A stretch of DNA of 64,000 nt from Micromonospora chokoriensis (GTDB lineage Bacteria > Actinomycetota > Actinomycetes > Mycobacteriales > Micromonosporaceae). The stretch's first letter is position 1, and each line of letters begins with the position of its first letter. This document shows, in pieces, positions 1 through 7,814 of this stretch. Below the pieces are notes generated by a model. That model saw nothing but the letters and a program-made list of their open reading frames with translations. It was not told where the DNA came from and ran no database searches. A program made the translations under genes and the position numbers. The stretch covers positions 4,030,001-4,094,000 of the forward strand of contig NZ_LT607409.1 of assembly GCF_900091505.1 (NCBI RefSeq). Direction: 5' to 3'.

Positions 1-372
1 TTCGCCACCGGCAGCGGCCGGGCCGCGCACGCCGACGAGTTGGACTCCGCGGTGGGCGCCTGGGTCGCCCAACGGGACCGCGACGAGGTGGTGGCCGCGT
101 TCGAGGAGGCGCAGGCGGCCGTCGCGCCCGTCTACGACGTACGGGACATCCTCGCCGACCCGCAGTACGCGGCGCTCGGCACCGTACGCACCGTGCCGGA
201 CGAGGAGTTGGGCGAGGTGCGGATGCAGAACGTGCCGTTCCGGCTCACCGAGACGCCGGGCGAGATCCGGCACGCCGGACGGCGACACGGTCAGGACACC
301 GACGCGGTGTTCGGGGCGCTCGGCCTGACCGACGAGGAGTTGGCGGCGCTGCGCGAACGGGGCGTGCTCTGA
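1..372 (+). CDS. CaiB/BaiF-type (class III) CoA-transferase, C-terminal part
   Basis: The frame is open from the first base and stops at TGA 370-372, so only about the last 123 residues are present; the N-terminal catalytic part lies outside the window. The visible segment, with VAPVYDVRDILADPQYAA followed by the VPDEELGEVRMQNVPFRL and 'DTDAVFGALGLTDEEL' blocks, is the characteristic tail of class III CoA-transferases, which move CoA between an acyl-CoA and a free carboxylate. Its stop overlaps the ATG of the next gene by one base, so the two are co-transcribed. Pairing with a CitE-like lyase suggests activation and then cleavage of a branched hydroxy-diacid (citramalate or itaconate type), but that substrate is inference. 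Confidence 0.85.
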   Translation, partial: FATGSGRAAHADELDSAVGAWVAQRDRDEVVAAFEEAQAAVAPVYDVRDILADPQYAALGTVRTVPDEELGEVRMQNVPFRLTETPGEIRHAGRRHGQDTDAVFGALGLTDEELAALRERGVL

Positions 373-1193
373 TGCTGCTGAGCTGGCTCTACGTGCCCGG
401 TGACCGCCCGGACCGGTTCGCCAAGGCGGTCGCCTCGGGTGCCGACGCGGTCATCCTCGACCTGGAGGACGCCGTGGTCGCCGGGCGCAAGGCGTACGCC
501 CGGGACGCCGTCGCCGAGTTCCTCGCCGACAGGCACCCCGTGCCCGTGCAGGTCCGGGTCAACGAGCTGACCGGCCCGGACGTCGACGCCGACCTGACGG
601 CGGTGGCCGGCCGGCCCGGGTTGACCGGCCTACGACTGCCGAAGGTCGAGTCGGCCGCGACGGTGACGGCCCTCGGGGAGCGCATCGACGTACCCCTGCA
701 CCTGTTGATCGAGTCGGCGGTCGGGCTGGAGTCCGCGTACCCTATCGCCGCAGCCCACCCCGCGGTGGCCTCGATCGGCCTCGGTGAGGCCGACCTGCGC
801 TCCGACCTGGGGGTGAGTGACGACGACGGGCTGCTCTGGGCGCGCGGCCGGGTGGTGGTCGCGGCCCGCGCGGCCGGCCTGACCCCACCGGCCATGGCGG
901 TGTACGCCGACGTGGTGGACCTCGACGGTCTGTCCGCGTCGTGCGCGGTCGGGCGGCGGCTCGGGTTCCTCGGCCGCACGGCGATCCACCCGCGCCAGCT
1001 CCCGGTGATCGTCGAGGCCTTCCGTCCGGCCGAGCAGGAGGTGGCCCGCGCCGCCGAACTGCTGGCCGCGGTGGCGGACGCGGAGCTGCGGGACTCGGGG
1101 ACGGTGGTCCTGCCCGACGGACGGTTCGCGGACCGGGCGATGGTGGCCGCCGCCCAGCGTGTCGTCGACCTGGCCGCGCGCTACGCCGCCTGA
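372..1193 (+). CDS. HpcH/HpaI aldolase / citrate lyase beta-like CoA-ester lyase
   Basis: 273 residues, normal for CitE-like lyases. The N-terminus SWLYVPGDRPDRFAKA and the DAVILDLEDAV strand are family hallmarks; further along are RVNEL (substrate-binding Arg), LLIESAVGL (metal-ligand Glu) and GEADLRSDLG (metal-ligand Asp in a TIM barrel). Family members cleave hydroxyacyl-CoA thioesters such as citramalyl-CoA, malyl-CoA or beta-hydroxybutyryl-type esters with Mg2+ in the cytoplasm. The ATG at 372 overlaps the stop of the CoA-transferase (TGATG), which indicates translational coupling and a two-step pathway: CoA transfer, then C-C cleavage. Exact substrate not deducible. Confidence 0.88.
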   Translation: MLLSWLYVPGDRPDRFAKAVASGADAVILDLEDAVVAGRKAYARDAVAEFLADRHPVPVQVRVNELTGPDVDADLTAVAGRPGLTGLRLPKVESAATVTALGERIDVPLHLLIESAVGLESAYPIAAAHPAVASIGLGEADLRSDLGVSDDDGLLWARGRVVVAARAAGLTPPAMAVYADVVDLDGLSASCAVGRRLGFLGRTAIHPRQLPVIVEAFRPAEQEVARAAELLAAVADAELRDSGTVVLPDGRFADRAMVAAAQRVVDLAARYAA

Positions 1194-1350
1194 CCCGTCG
1201 TGTCGACGGCTCGTCGTGTCGTCACGGAGCACAGTCGCGGTCTTACTTTGCGCTCACCCGGATGTTAGTTTGACCCCTACCATCCGGAGGGCCCAGCTGC
1301 CCGGCTGACGACGGAGGCGAAGAGGTGCTCGTACCGGCCCGGGCAGGCTG

Positions 1351-3567
1351 ATGGAGAGCATCCTGCAGTCGTGGCCGGAGTGGGGGAGTTGGGTTCTGCT
1401 GACTCTCGGCGCCGCAGTGCTCGGAGCGGCCGGCACCCGGGTCAGCGACGCCGCGGTGAGCGGTATCGGGCAACTGTTCGGTCGTGCGCGGGTCGAGGTC
1501 TATTACATACCACTGCCGGTCCGCAACATTCTGATCGCGGAGAAGCGCCAGGTGGCGACGATTCGGCGGACCGTGCGGCGCTGTGCCGGGCTCTGCATCC
1601 TCACCGGAATGCCCGGCATCGGCAAGAGTCAGGCAGCTGTCCAGTACGCCCACCGACACCGGCGGCGCTATCAGATCGTATGGTGGATCAACGCCAGCAG
1701 CGCCGAGGACGTCGTATCCGGGTTCGGCCAACTCGCCGGAGCGGCCCGCCTCGTGCAACCGGACGACCCTCGCACACCCGTCGCGCTGGCCAACGACGTC
1801 AAGACCTGGCTGGAGGGTCGCCGGCGCTGGCTACTGATCTTCGACAACGCCCGGCACACCGACGTCCTGCTCTCGCTCATGCCCCGCCGGGTCCGCACCG
1901 GACACATCATCATCACCTCGAACAATCCTGTCTGGGACGACCACCAGAAGAGCGTGGTCGAGGCCGCGGTCCCGTCACTACAGGAGGGCTCGGCCTACCT
2001 CGTCGACCGCACGAAGAACCGCGACCTGGACGGGGCGAGGATGGTCGCCTCCGAGCTCGGCTGCCTGCCGTTGGCCCTCGACCAGGCGGCAAGTTACATC
2101 CGCGTCACGCACATCCCCTACCGGGACTATCTGGAGCATCTTCAGCAGTCAGCGCGGCACCTGATGGAGCGCTCGGCGATTCTCTCCGCCAGCCACTACA
2201 GCGTCATCCACTCATTGGACGCGGCAATCCAGGGTGCTGCCGCGATATCCCGCGACGCGCCAGCCGTCCTCGGGACCGCCTCCTACCTGGACAACTCCGC
2301 GGTTCCGCTCCAACTCCTCCGGGAAGCGACCAACCTGGACGCTCTTCGCTTCAGTGAGGCCGTCGCTGCCCTCAACCGATACTCGCTTATCTCGATGGCC
2401 CGTGGAGAGGATGTCATCTCGGTCCACTACCTCATCCAGACCCTCACCCGCGAAAGTCAACCCGAGGAGCGGGGACAGCAGTTGTTGGCCGCACTGCTCG
2501 GCGTCCTTGTGCGGCGATTCCCGGAGCGACCCTGGGATGTCACGGTCTGGCCGCGGGCGGCACCGATCTTCTCGCACATGCTCGCCGCCAGTCAGCACGG
2601 ACGTCGTCTCGGCATGCGCAGCGAGGAGATGGGCGATGCTGCCCACGCGTGCGGGCGGTTCGCCTGGAGCATTGGCGAGCTGCCGGTAGCCGACGAGCTC
2701 TTCGTCGCCGCGTCGGACATCTACCTCGACGCGTCCGGCCGAGATCTGGGGCGCAAGGCTGCGGCAGCACTCAACGACCAGGCTGTTGTTCTCAGTGACT
2801 ACGGTCGACCGCGCGAGGCTCTCCGGCTACACGCGCGGGCGCGGGCGATCTCGCGACAACTGGACGGCCCGGAGTCGGCTGTGTACGCCTGGGCGACGAC
2901 CGGCGCGGCGTGCGCTCTACGGGATCTCGGGCACCCGCAACTGGCAATCGACCTGTTCGACGAGAGCACTGCGATCTACACCGCGATGTCACCGCCTCAT
3001 CCCGACCTGTGGTGGGCCCGGTCGGGTCGGGCCGGTGCCCGTGCTGACCTTGAGGACTACCCCGCGGCTGTCGCCGAGCATTCGGCGGTGCTCGCCGATC
3101 GGCGGGCCGCGCTGGGCGAGCAACATCCGGAGGTCGCCCGCTCACACCATTCCGTAGCCTGGGCGTACTACGGTGATGGTCGATACCACGACTCCAGGGA
3201 GGCGTTCGTGTCCGCAGTACGGGCACGCGAGATGTCGCTCGGTCATGGTCACCTGCACACTGCCCGCAGTTGGACGGGCCTGGCGATCGCCGAGCAGGCG
3301 CTCGGGGACAGCGCAGCCGCGGTGCCGCTGCTGGAGAGTGCCGTGGCGCTGCAGACCCGCATGCTCGACGACCACCACCTAGACCTCGCCTGGACCCGTC
3401 TCGGGCTGGCGAGGCTGGCGATGTCGCGGGAGGAGCGGGATTCGGCCCGGGCGCTACTGCACGCCGCCAGCAGGACGGCCGCCGCAGCGCCTGGGCGCAC
3501 GGCTCTCCTGCGGAGGGACATCGCCGCAGCCATGGGCGCGCTCGAGGGCGGGCAGCTTGAACACTAG
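1351..3567 (+). CDS. NB-ARC ATPase with C-terminal TPR repeats (STAND protein)
   Basis: 738 residues. A hydrophobic segment at about residues 15-32 (SWVLLTLGAAVLGAAG) could anchor the protein in the membrane. The NTPase core has Walker A GMPGIGKSQ near residue 87, Walker B WLLIFDNA near 162, and the sensor-like IITSNN and LPLALDQAASYI blocks. From about residue 430 the sequence is repetitive and Ala-rich with TPR-like helices (ALNDQAVVLSDYGRPREAL and similar). STAND proteins act as ligand-triggered switches. The gene overlaps the downstream glycosyltransferase by 11 bp and heads a four-gene operon. No nuclease, protease or DNA-binding domain is visible, so its output is unknown. The ATG at 1351 has only a weak ribosome-binding site (GGCAGG). 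Confidence 0.8.
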   Translation: MESILQSWPEWGSWVLLTLGAAVLGAAGTRVSDAAVSGIGQLFGRARVEVYYIPLPVRNILIAEKRQVATIRRTVRRCAGLCILTGMPGIGKSQAAVQYAHRHRRRYQIVWWINASSAEDVVSGFGQLAGAARLVQPDDPRTPVALANDVKTWLEGRRRWLLIFDNARHTDVLLSLMPRRVRTGHIIITSNNPVWDDHQKSVVEAAVPSLQEGSAYLVDRTKNRDLDGARMVASELGCLPLALDQAASYIRVTHIPYRDYLEHLQQSARHLMERSAILSASHYSVIHSLDAAIQGAAAISRDAPAVLGTASYLDNSAVPLQLLREATNLDALRFSEAVAALNRYSLISMARGEDVISVHYLIQTLTRESQPEERGQQLLAALLGVLVRRFPERPWDVTVWPRAAPIFSHMLAASQHGRRLGMRSEEMGDAAHACGRFAWSIGELPVADELFVAASDIYLDASGRDLGRKAAAALNDQAVVLSDYGRPREALRLHARARAISRQLDGPESAVYAWATTGAACALRDLGHPQLAIDLFDESTAIYTAMSPPHPDLWWARSGRAGARADLEDYPAAVAEHSAVLADRRAALGEQHPEVARSHHSVAWAYYGDGRYHDSREAFVSAVRAREMSLGHGHLHTARSWTGLAIAEQALGDSAAAVPLLESAVALQTRMLDDHHLDLAWTRLGLARLAMSREERDSARALLHAASRTAAAAPGRTALLRRDIAAAMGALEGGQLEH

Positions 3568-4417
3568 CGTCATCGTCACCACCCATCACCTCGCCACCGA
3601 CTGGGTCGAGACGGCACTTGCGAGCTTGTCGGCACAGACGGGCTGCCCGGCGTACGAGGTCATCGTCGTACGGGAGGACAGCCGTCGAGAACTGGACGGT
3701 GTGATCGCCGCGGTGTGCCCGGGTCTCGACGTCAGCATCATCAGGGCTCCGGACCGCACACCCGTCGGCGCGGCACGCAACATGGCTGCCGAGGCGGCGG
3801 CCGGCGAGGTGCTCTGCTTCCTCGACGGTGACGACGCCTATGAGCCCGACTGTGTGGCCACGGTCTCCGCCGGGTTCGCCGCGGCACCGGAGTACGACAT
3901 CGTCTACGGCAACTCGCGTCGGTACGACCGATCGTTGCGCCACGTGCTGCGCGACATCGACAGCTCCGCCTACCACCGGCTCTACGAGCGCCATCACCTG
4001 GCGCCGTCGAACCCGCTGTTCCACTCGGTGTTCATCGGTCACCCGTTCGCGGTCCGTGCCTCCGCCTTCAAACGGATCGAGGGTTTCGACGAGACGAAGC
4101 CGTGCGCGGAGTTGACCGACTTCATGCTCAAGTCCCACGTGTCGGGAGCGGCCATAGGTCACGTCGATGCGTTTCTCTGCCGATACCGCGACAGCCCCAA
4201 CGGGCTCTCCAAGCACGTCGCCCTGCACCGGGAGCGTTCGGAGTCGCTCCGTCGTTGGGCGGAGCGGGCGTTGCTCATGGAGATCAGGTCTGTCACCTGG
4301 CTTGGTCGGGTAGCTCCGTATCGCCACGCCCATTACCAGGTGACGACGGAGGATGGAGACCTCCTGCTCCCGTATCTGGATTACGACCGCATGACGCTAC
4401 GAGAGGAAGTCCAATGA
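3557..4417 (+). CDS. Family 2 glycosyltransferase (GT-A fold)
   Basis: 286 residues. The N-terminus MNTSVIVTTHHLATDWVETA begins the nucleotide-sugar fold, EVIVVREDS is its second strand, and FLDGDDAYEP near residue 90 contains the metal-binding DxD motif. The PVGAARNMAAEAAAGE helix is typical of GT2 enzymes. Such enzymes transfer a sugar from a UDP- or GDP-donor to a lipid, glycan or protein acceptor in the cytoplasm. No membrane segment is seen, so it is probably soluble. It starts 11 bp inside the STAND gene and its stop is shared with the ATG of the hydrolase (ATGA), so the operon is tightly coupled. Confidence 0.85.
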   Translation: MNTSVIVTTHHLATDWVETALASLSAQTGCPAYEVIVVREDSRRELDGVIAAVCPGLDVSIIRAPDRTPVGAARNMAAEAAAGEVLCFLDGDDAYEPDCVATVSAGFAAAPEYDIVYGNSRRYDRSLRHVLRDIDSSAYHRLYERHHLAPSNPLFHSVFIGHPFAVRASAFKRIEGFDETKPCAELTDFMLKSHVSGAAIGHVDAFLCRYRDSPNGLSKHVALHRERSESLRRWAERALLMEIRSVTWLGRVAPYRHAHYQVTTEDGDLLLPYLDYDRMTLREEVQ

Positions 4418-5205
4418 CTGAGGAGCGCGTCGCCGCGAAGGACGGGCACGAGGTGCCGCTCGTCGTCGAAGAGGCCGAAGGGGCTGTCGGCGACGTCATT
4501 CTCTGTCACGGTCTGACGGCCGACAGGGACGAATACAGCGGCCTTTACGTCCGTGCGTCCGCCGCACTGCGGGCCGCTTCCTTCAACACGTTCCGGTTCG
4601 ACTATCGAGGCCACGGTCGGAGTGACCTGCCGGCCGAACAGATGACCATCGCCGGTGAGACGGCGGATCTGAGTGCTGTCATGGATCTGGCCTGGAAACG
4701 CAACGCGCTGCCGCAGTACCTGCTCGCCACCAGCTTCGGCGCCGTGTCAGCCGTGCAACGCCTCACGTCCAGTGCCGATCACGTGCGAGGGCTTGTGCTG
4801 TGGAACCCGGTCATCGACGTCAGGTCGACCTTCGTCGACCCCGGTACGCCGTGGGCCCGGACGGCGATCAACGAGGCGTCGCGGCGGGAGTTGACGGCCG
4901 GTACCCGAGAACACGTGCCGCTGGATGGGTTTCTCCTCGGCTTCGAACTGGTGCGGGAGATGGAGCAGACCGACGTCACCGAAGATCTGCGTAACCTTCG
5001 GCTTCCCGTGCTTGCCGCACACGGCACCGCCGACCAGCTTGTGCCGTACAGATACACCCAGGTGGCGTTGGCCGACCGGCCGGGGGTGCGTCTGATCAGT
5101 CTGCCCGACGCCGGTCACGGCTTCCTCGACCACCAGAGCGACGTCCTGCGGGAGACGGTCGAGTTTCTCAGCGAGTTGGCACGAGACGAGCGAGGCGGGC
5201 AGTGA
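4414..5205 (+). CDS. Alpha/beta hydrolase (serine aminopeptidase S33-like)
   Basis: 263 residues from ATG 4414, chosen because it forms an ATGA overlap with the glycosyltransferase stop; the frame is open further upstream but that part lies inside the preceding gene. The fold signature is clear: VILCHGLTADRDEY (oxyanion loop), FDYRGHGRSD, nucleophile Ser in LATSFGAVSA near residue 107, acid Asp in HGTADQLVP near 207, and His in DAGHGF near 235. It probably hydrolyses an ester, thioester or acyl group. Its neighbours (glycosyltransferase, acyltransferase) suggest tailoring of an acylated glycan, but the substrate is unknown. Confidence 0.85.
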   Translation: MTEERVAAKDGHEVPLVVEEAEGAVGDVILCHGLTADRDEYSGLYVRASAALRAASFNTFRFDYRGHGRSDLPAEQMTIAGETADLSAVMDLAWKRNALPQYLLATSFGAVSAVQRLTSSADHVRGLVLWNPVIDVRSTFVDPGTPWARTAINEASRRELTAGTREHVPLDGFLLGFELVREMEQTDVTEDLRNLRLPVLAAHGTADQLVPYRYTQVALADRPGVRLISLPDAGHGFLDHQSDVLRETVEFLSELARDERGGQ

Positions 5206-5858
5206 CCGGTGAAAGCGTCGTCTATCCCAATGTCGAGTTGAGTGACGACGTCCGCGTCGGTAGCTGGAGCCTCCTGGGGGCGGCGCACCGGCGACTCTCG
5301 GTCGACCACAAGCACCACGACCCGGGGATCGATCAGCTCGAAAGGGTGACGATCGGAAGCAGGACGGTCATCGGCCATCACGTGACCGTCTACGAAGGTG
5401 TCGTCGTGGGGAACGACTGCTTCATCGACGACTACGTACGCGTCGGCAGCCGCACCACGATCGGCTCCGGAACCATGCTGCTGTACGGCGTCAAGATCTA
5501 TGACCTGGTGGAAATCGGGTCGGACTGTCGCATCGCCGGCTTCGTTCCGACGCGGGTCCGGATGGGCGATCGCGTGACCATGATGGGCTCCATCGCCCAC
5601 AAGTACAACCGTCCTCTGGACTGGTCGAGAGACGAGCCTTCGGCTGTCCTCGAGGATGACGTGATCGTCGGTATCGGCGCCACCATCGTCGGTGGCATCA
5701 CCGTGGGGCGCGGATCGTACGTGGCAGCCGGAGCGATCCTGACCAAGTCGATTCCGCCCGGCTCGGTGGTCCTCAACACCAACGAGATCATGACCGAGGT
5801 GCAGTTTGAGGAGCGCAAGCGCATTCAGGCGGAAGTCGTCCAAGCGCCGCTGCGGTAG
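5202..5858 (+). CDS. Hexapeptide-repeat (left-handed beta-helix) acyltransferase
   Basis: 218 residues starting at GTG 5202, which overlaps the previous stop as GTGA. Residues about 5-190 are built of imperfect hexapeptide turns ([LIV]-G-x-x-x-x: VRVGSW, VTIGSR, VVVGND, VRVGSR, VEIGSD, VRMGDR, VIVGIG, ITVGRG), the hallmark of the LbH acyltransferase family of acetyl- or acyl-CoA-dependent O- and N-acyltransferases acting on sugars. HK and HH pairs in the middle could supply the catalytic His. Last gene of the STAND/glycosyltransferase/hydrolase operon; a role in acylating the product of the glycosyltransferase is inferred from position only. Confidence 0.85.
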   Translation: MTGESVVYPNVELSDDVRVGSWSLLGAAHRRLSVDHKHHDPGIDQLERVTIGSRTVIGHHVTVYEGVVVGNDCFIDDYVRVGSRTTIGSGTMLLYGVKIYDLVEIGSDCRIAGFVPTRVRMGDRVTMMGSIAHKYNRPLDWSRDEPSAVLEDDVIVGIGATIVGGITVGRGSYVAAGAILTKSIPPGSVVLNTNEIMTEVQFEERKRIQAEVVQAPLR

Positions 5859-5898
5859 GCCCCCGCACCGGTAGGTCCGAGCGGTGTCGACCGCACCG

Positions 5899-6522
5899 TC
5901 AGCCGGGGTCGAGCCGGTCGAGCCGTGCGAGGTGGGCGTTGCCGTCCCGGACCACCGCCCCGGCCATCGCCGTGGTCGCCGGATGGGCACCGGCGTGCTG
6001 TTCCGCGCCGGCGATCCGAGCCGCCTGTGTGAGGTGCGCACGTAGGTGCCCGGCGAGCAGCCGGTGGAACGGCGACCCGGTGGCCGCCCGTAGCGCGGTC
6101 ACCTGCTCGGCGGTGACCATGCCCGGCATGTCGTGACCCTCGTGCGGATTGGTCGTCGGCCCGCCGGCGACCGCCAGCAGCCGCCGGGCCCGGTCCAGGT
6201 CGGCGCGCTCGGTGGCCTCGACCTGGGCGACCAGACGTCGCCAGGCCGGGTCCGTGGTCCGCGCCGGCACGAGTTCGAGTACGGGCAGCAGGCGTTCGGC
6301 CATCGCCACCGTCAACTGGAGCCAGGCGATGTCGGTGGGGCTGAACGACCCCGGCGTACCCCTCGGTGCCGGCGCGACCGTCGGTGGCCGGGTCGGTGCC
6401 AGGTCGACCGCCGGCGGTTCGGTCGCGGCGGTGCTGGTCGGGTCGCGTGGTGGCTGCCCGGCACCGCAGCCGGCGACGAGCAGGACGGCGACGAGCGCTG
6501 TGGCTGCTGCTGATCGGCGCAT
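5899..6522 (-). CDS. DUF305-domain lipoprotein
   Basis: 207 residues. The N-terminus MRRSAAATALVAVLLVAGCG is a lipoprotein signal peptide with lipobox VAGC (Cys19), followed by a Pro/Thr-rich linker to about residue 60. The rest is a DUF305 (ferritin-like helical bundle) domain: FSPTDIAWLQLTVAM, a central HEGHDMPGM metal-ligand-like segment, and FHRLLAGHLRAHLTQAARIA. DUF305 proteins are exported, often linked to copper or other metal handling; the His/Met-rich loop fits that, but it is not proof. Located just downstream of the DUF1996 gene on the same strand, though a hairpin separates them. Confidence 0.85.
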   Translation of the reverse strand: MRRSAAATALVAVLLVAGCGAGQPPRDPTSTAATEPPAVDLAPTRPPTVAPAPRGTPGSFSPTDIAWLQLTVAMAERLLPVLELVPARTTDPAWRRLVAQVEATERADLDRARRLLAVAGGPTTNPHEGHDMPGMVTAEQVTALRAATGSPFHRLLAGHLRAHLTQAARIAGAEQHAGAHPATTAMAGAVVRDGNAHLARLDRLDPG

Positions 6523-6537
6523 CCGTCCTCCTTCCCG

Positions 6538-6577
6538 CCAGGGCGGCGGGCTCGGGTGACCGGGTCCGCCGCCCTGG
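6538..6577 (-). terminator. Intrinsic-type hairpin after the DUF1996 gene
   Basis: Arms CCAGGGCGGCGG (6538-6549) and CCGCCGCCCTGG (6566-6577) pair perfectly over 12 bp with a 16-nt loop, directly past the stop of the DUF1996 gene and before the DUF305 start. No U-tract follows, as is usual for actinobacterial terminators. Confidence 0.65.
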
Positions 6578-6591
6578 TGTGCAACTGTCGC

Positions 6592-7566
6592 TCAGATCGG
6601 TCGGCCGTCGTGACCGCACTTGATGACGGGGCGGATGCAGTCCTGCACCCGGCGGGCCATCTCCGCCACCGGCCAGGCGTTGAAGAAGTCGCCGTGCATC
6701 GTGTAGCCCGGCCCGGACGCCAGCCGGAACCGCGACGGGTCGCCGGTGACCGGATACCGCAGGACCTGCCGCAACTTCGGCACGTGCACCGGGTGGGTGC
6801 TCGGGCAGGCCTGGTTGACCGGGTACGCGAGGTGGCTCTTGTGGTCCGGCGAGTCCAGGTCCCGGCCGTTCCAACACTGCGGGAAGTCCAGGTACGACTC
6901 CAGCATCGTGCCGGACGGGCAGTTCACGAAGTCCTTCGACGGCGGCACGTGACCGGCGTGCAGGCACGACCAACGGGCGATGCTGTCGTTCGGCCCGCTG
7001 GCCTTCGCGTTGCCGGCGACCAGCCGCAGGCCGAGGGGGAACGGCTGGGTGTTCGCGACGACGTCGGAGCGTACGCCCTCACCCAGGTAGTAGAACGTGG
7101 CGATCGCCGGCTCCACCGGCACATTGTCCCGGTACAGCGTCGGCACCCAGTAGGACGAGACGTCCACCCGCGGGTTGCACGTGGTGGGGGAGTTGACCAG
7201 GTCGGGGAGCGTGGTGCGGGCGTTCGTCACCGTACTGCCGAAGAAGCTGTGCATGTGCGAGGCCCCGGGCAGCCCGGGGAAGATGATCGGATCGTCCGGC
7301 AGTCGGTGACTGTAGGTGCAGTCGGCGGGGAACTCGGCGACCCGGATGACGTTGGTGCCGAAGTCGCCACCGGCCCGGTCGGGTGCGGCGTCGGCCCGGT
7401 CGGCTCTGGCCGAGGCGGCGTCGGCCCGGTCGGCTCTGCTCGGCGTGGCGTCGGCCTGGTCGGTGGCGGACACCAGGTACGTGCCGAGTAGCACCAGCAG
7501 GGCGCCGATAGCCGTGACGATGCGCAGTCGGCGGTGGGTGCCGGATAGGGGTGCGGCCCTGTCCAT
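6592..7566 (-). CDS. Secreted DUF1996-domain protein
   Basis: 324 residues. An N-terminal signal-anchor/signal peptide (IVTAIGALLVLLGTYLVSA) is followed by a low-complexity Ala/Asp/Arg linker encoded by a 30-bp tandem repeat, then the DUF1996 domain from about residue 70 (CTYSHRLPDDPIIFPGLPG, HMHSFFGS, SYWVPTLY, FPQCWNGRDLDSPDHKSHLAYP, CPSTHPVHVPKL). DUF1996 proteins are exported and widespread in actinobacteria and fungi; several are found near polysaccharide-degrading enzymes, but no activity is established. A LacI-type operator palindrome lies in its upstream region, pointing to sugar-dependent control. Start ATG 7566 chosen as it places the hydrophobic segment correctly. Confidence 0.88.
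   Translation of the reverse strand: MDRAAPLSGTHRRLRIVTAIGALLVLLGTYLVSATDQADATPSRADRADAASARADRADAAPDRAGGDFGTNVIRVAEFPADCTYSHRLPDDPIIFPGLPGASHMHSFFGSTVTNARTTLPDLVNSPTTCNPRVDVSSYWVPTLYRDNVPVEPAIATFYYLGEGVRSDVVANTQPFPLGLRLVAGNAKASGPNDSIARWSCLHAGHVPPSKDFVNCPSGTMLESYLDFPQCWNGRDLDSPDHKSHLAYPVNQACPSTHPVHVPKLRQVLRYPVTGDPSRFRLASGPGYTMHGDFFNAWPVAEMARRVQDCIRPVIKCGHDGRPI
7385..7463. repeat. 30-bp tandem repeat inside the DUF1996 gene
   Basis: A 24-bp block at 7385-7408 recurs exactly at 7415-7438 and again, with a few changes, at 7445-7463, giving a period of 30 bp. On the coding (minus) strand it specifies a decapeptide-like ADRADAASAR linker between the signal segment and the DUF1996 domain. In frame, so copy number can change without breaking the gene. 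Confidence 0.8.
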
Positions 7567-7676
7567 CTCGTGACTCCTGTCGGGAGGACGGGTCAGGGTC
7601 GGCTCCGACGCCGCCGCCGAAGACGTCGGGGATAGCCCTGGCCAGTTGTGGTGGCGGCCGGTTACGGCCGATGCGA

Positions 7677-7727
7677 GAGAGCGCTCTCAGCACTCACAAG
7701 CCTCACCGCAATGTCGAAACTTGTCAA
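7677..7727 (-). promoter_or_regulatory. Candidate promoter and LacI-family operator for the DUF1996 gene
   Basis: GAGAGCGCTCTC at 7677-7688 is a perfect 12-bp palindrome with the CG-centred core typical of LacI/CebR-type operators of sugar-utilisation genes. On the minus strand a TTGACA box lies just upstream (7727-7722), which would put the operator near the transcription start, a repressing position. The -10 box is poor (GAGGCT at 7704-7699). The regulator itself is not in the window. Confidence 0.5.
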
Positions 7728-7752
7728 TACGTTGCGCAGTTGGTGGAAAACG

Positions 7753-7797
7753 ACGACGAAGGGCCGGGCCCCGTGGTGGGGTCCGGCCCTTCGTCGT
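7753..7797 (-). terminator. Hairpin terminator after the C39 peptidase gene
   Basis: A 20-bp near-perfect stem: left arm 7753-7772 pairs with 7778-7797 (single mismatch) around a 5-nt loop, immediately 3' of the C39-like gene stop. It isolates that gene from the DUF1996 promoter. Confidence 0.75.
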
Positions 7798-7814
7798 TGG
7801 TGTGCTGGTGGTGC

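Noticed and set aside
1351..3567. Amyloid-type motif in the first STAND protein
   Set aside because: Looked for a VQARDV-GGVHF-like motif; the N-terminus instead has a hydrophobic segment, and no match was found.
7385..7463. Possible CRISPR array
   Set aside because: The units are contiguous and in frame inside a gene, without unique spacers.
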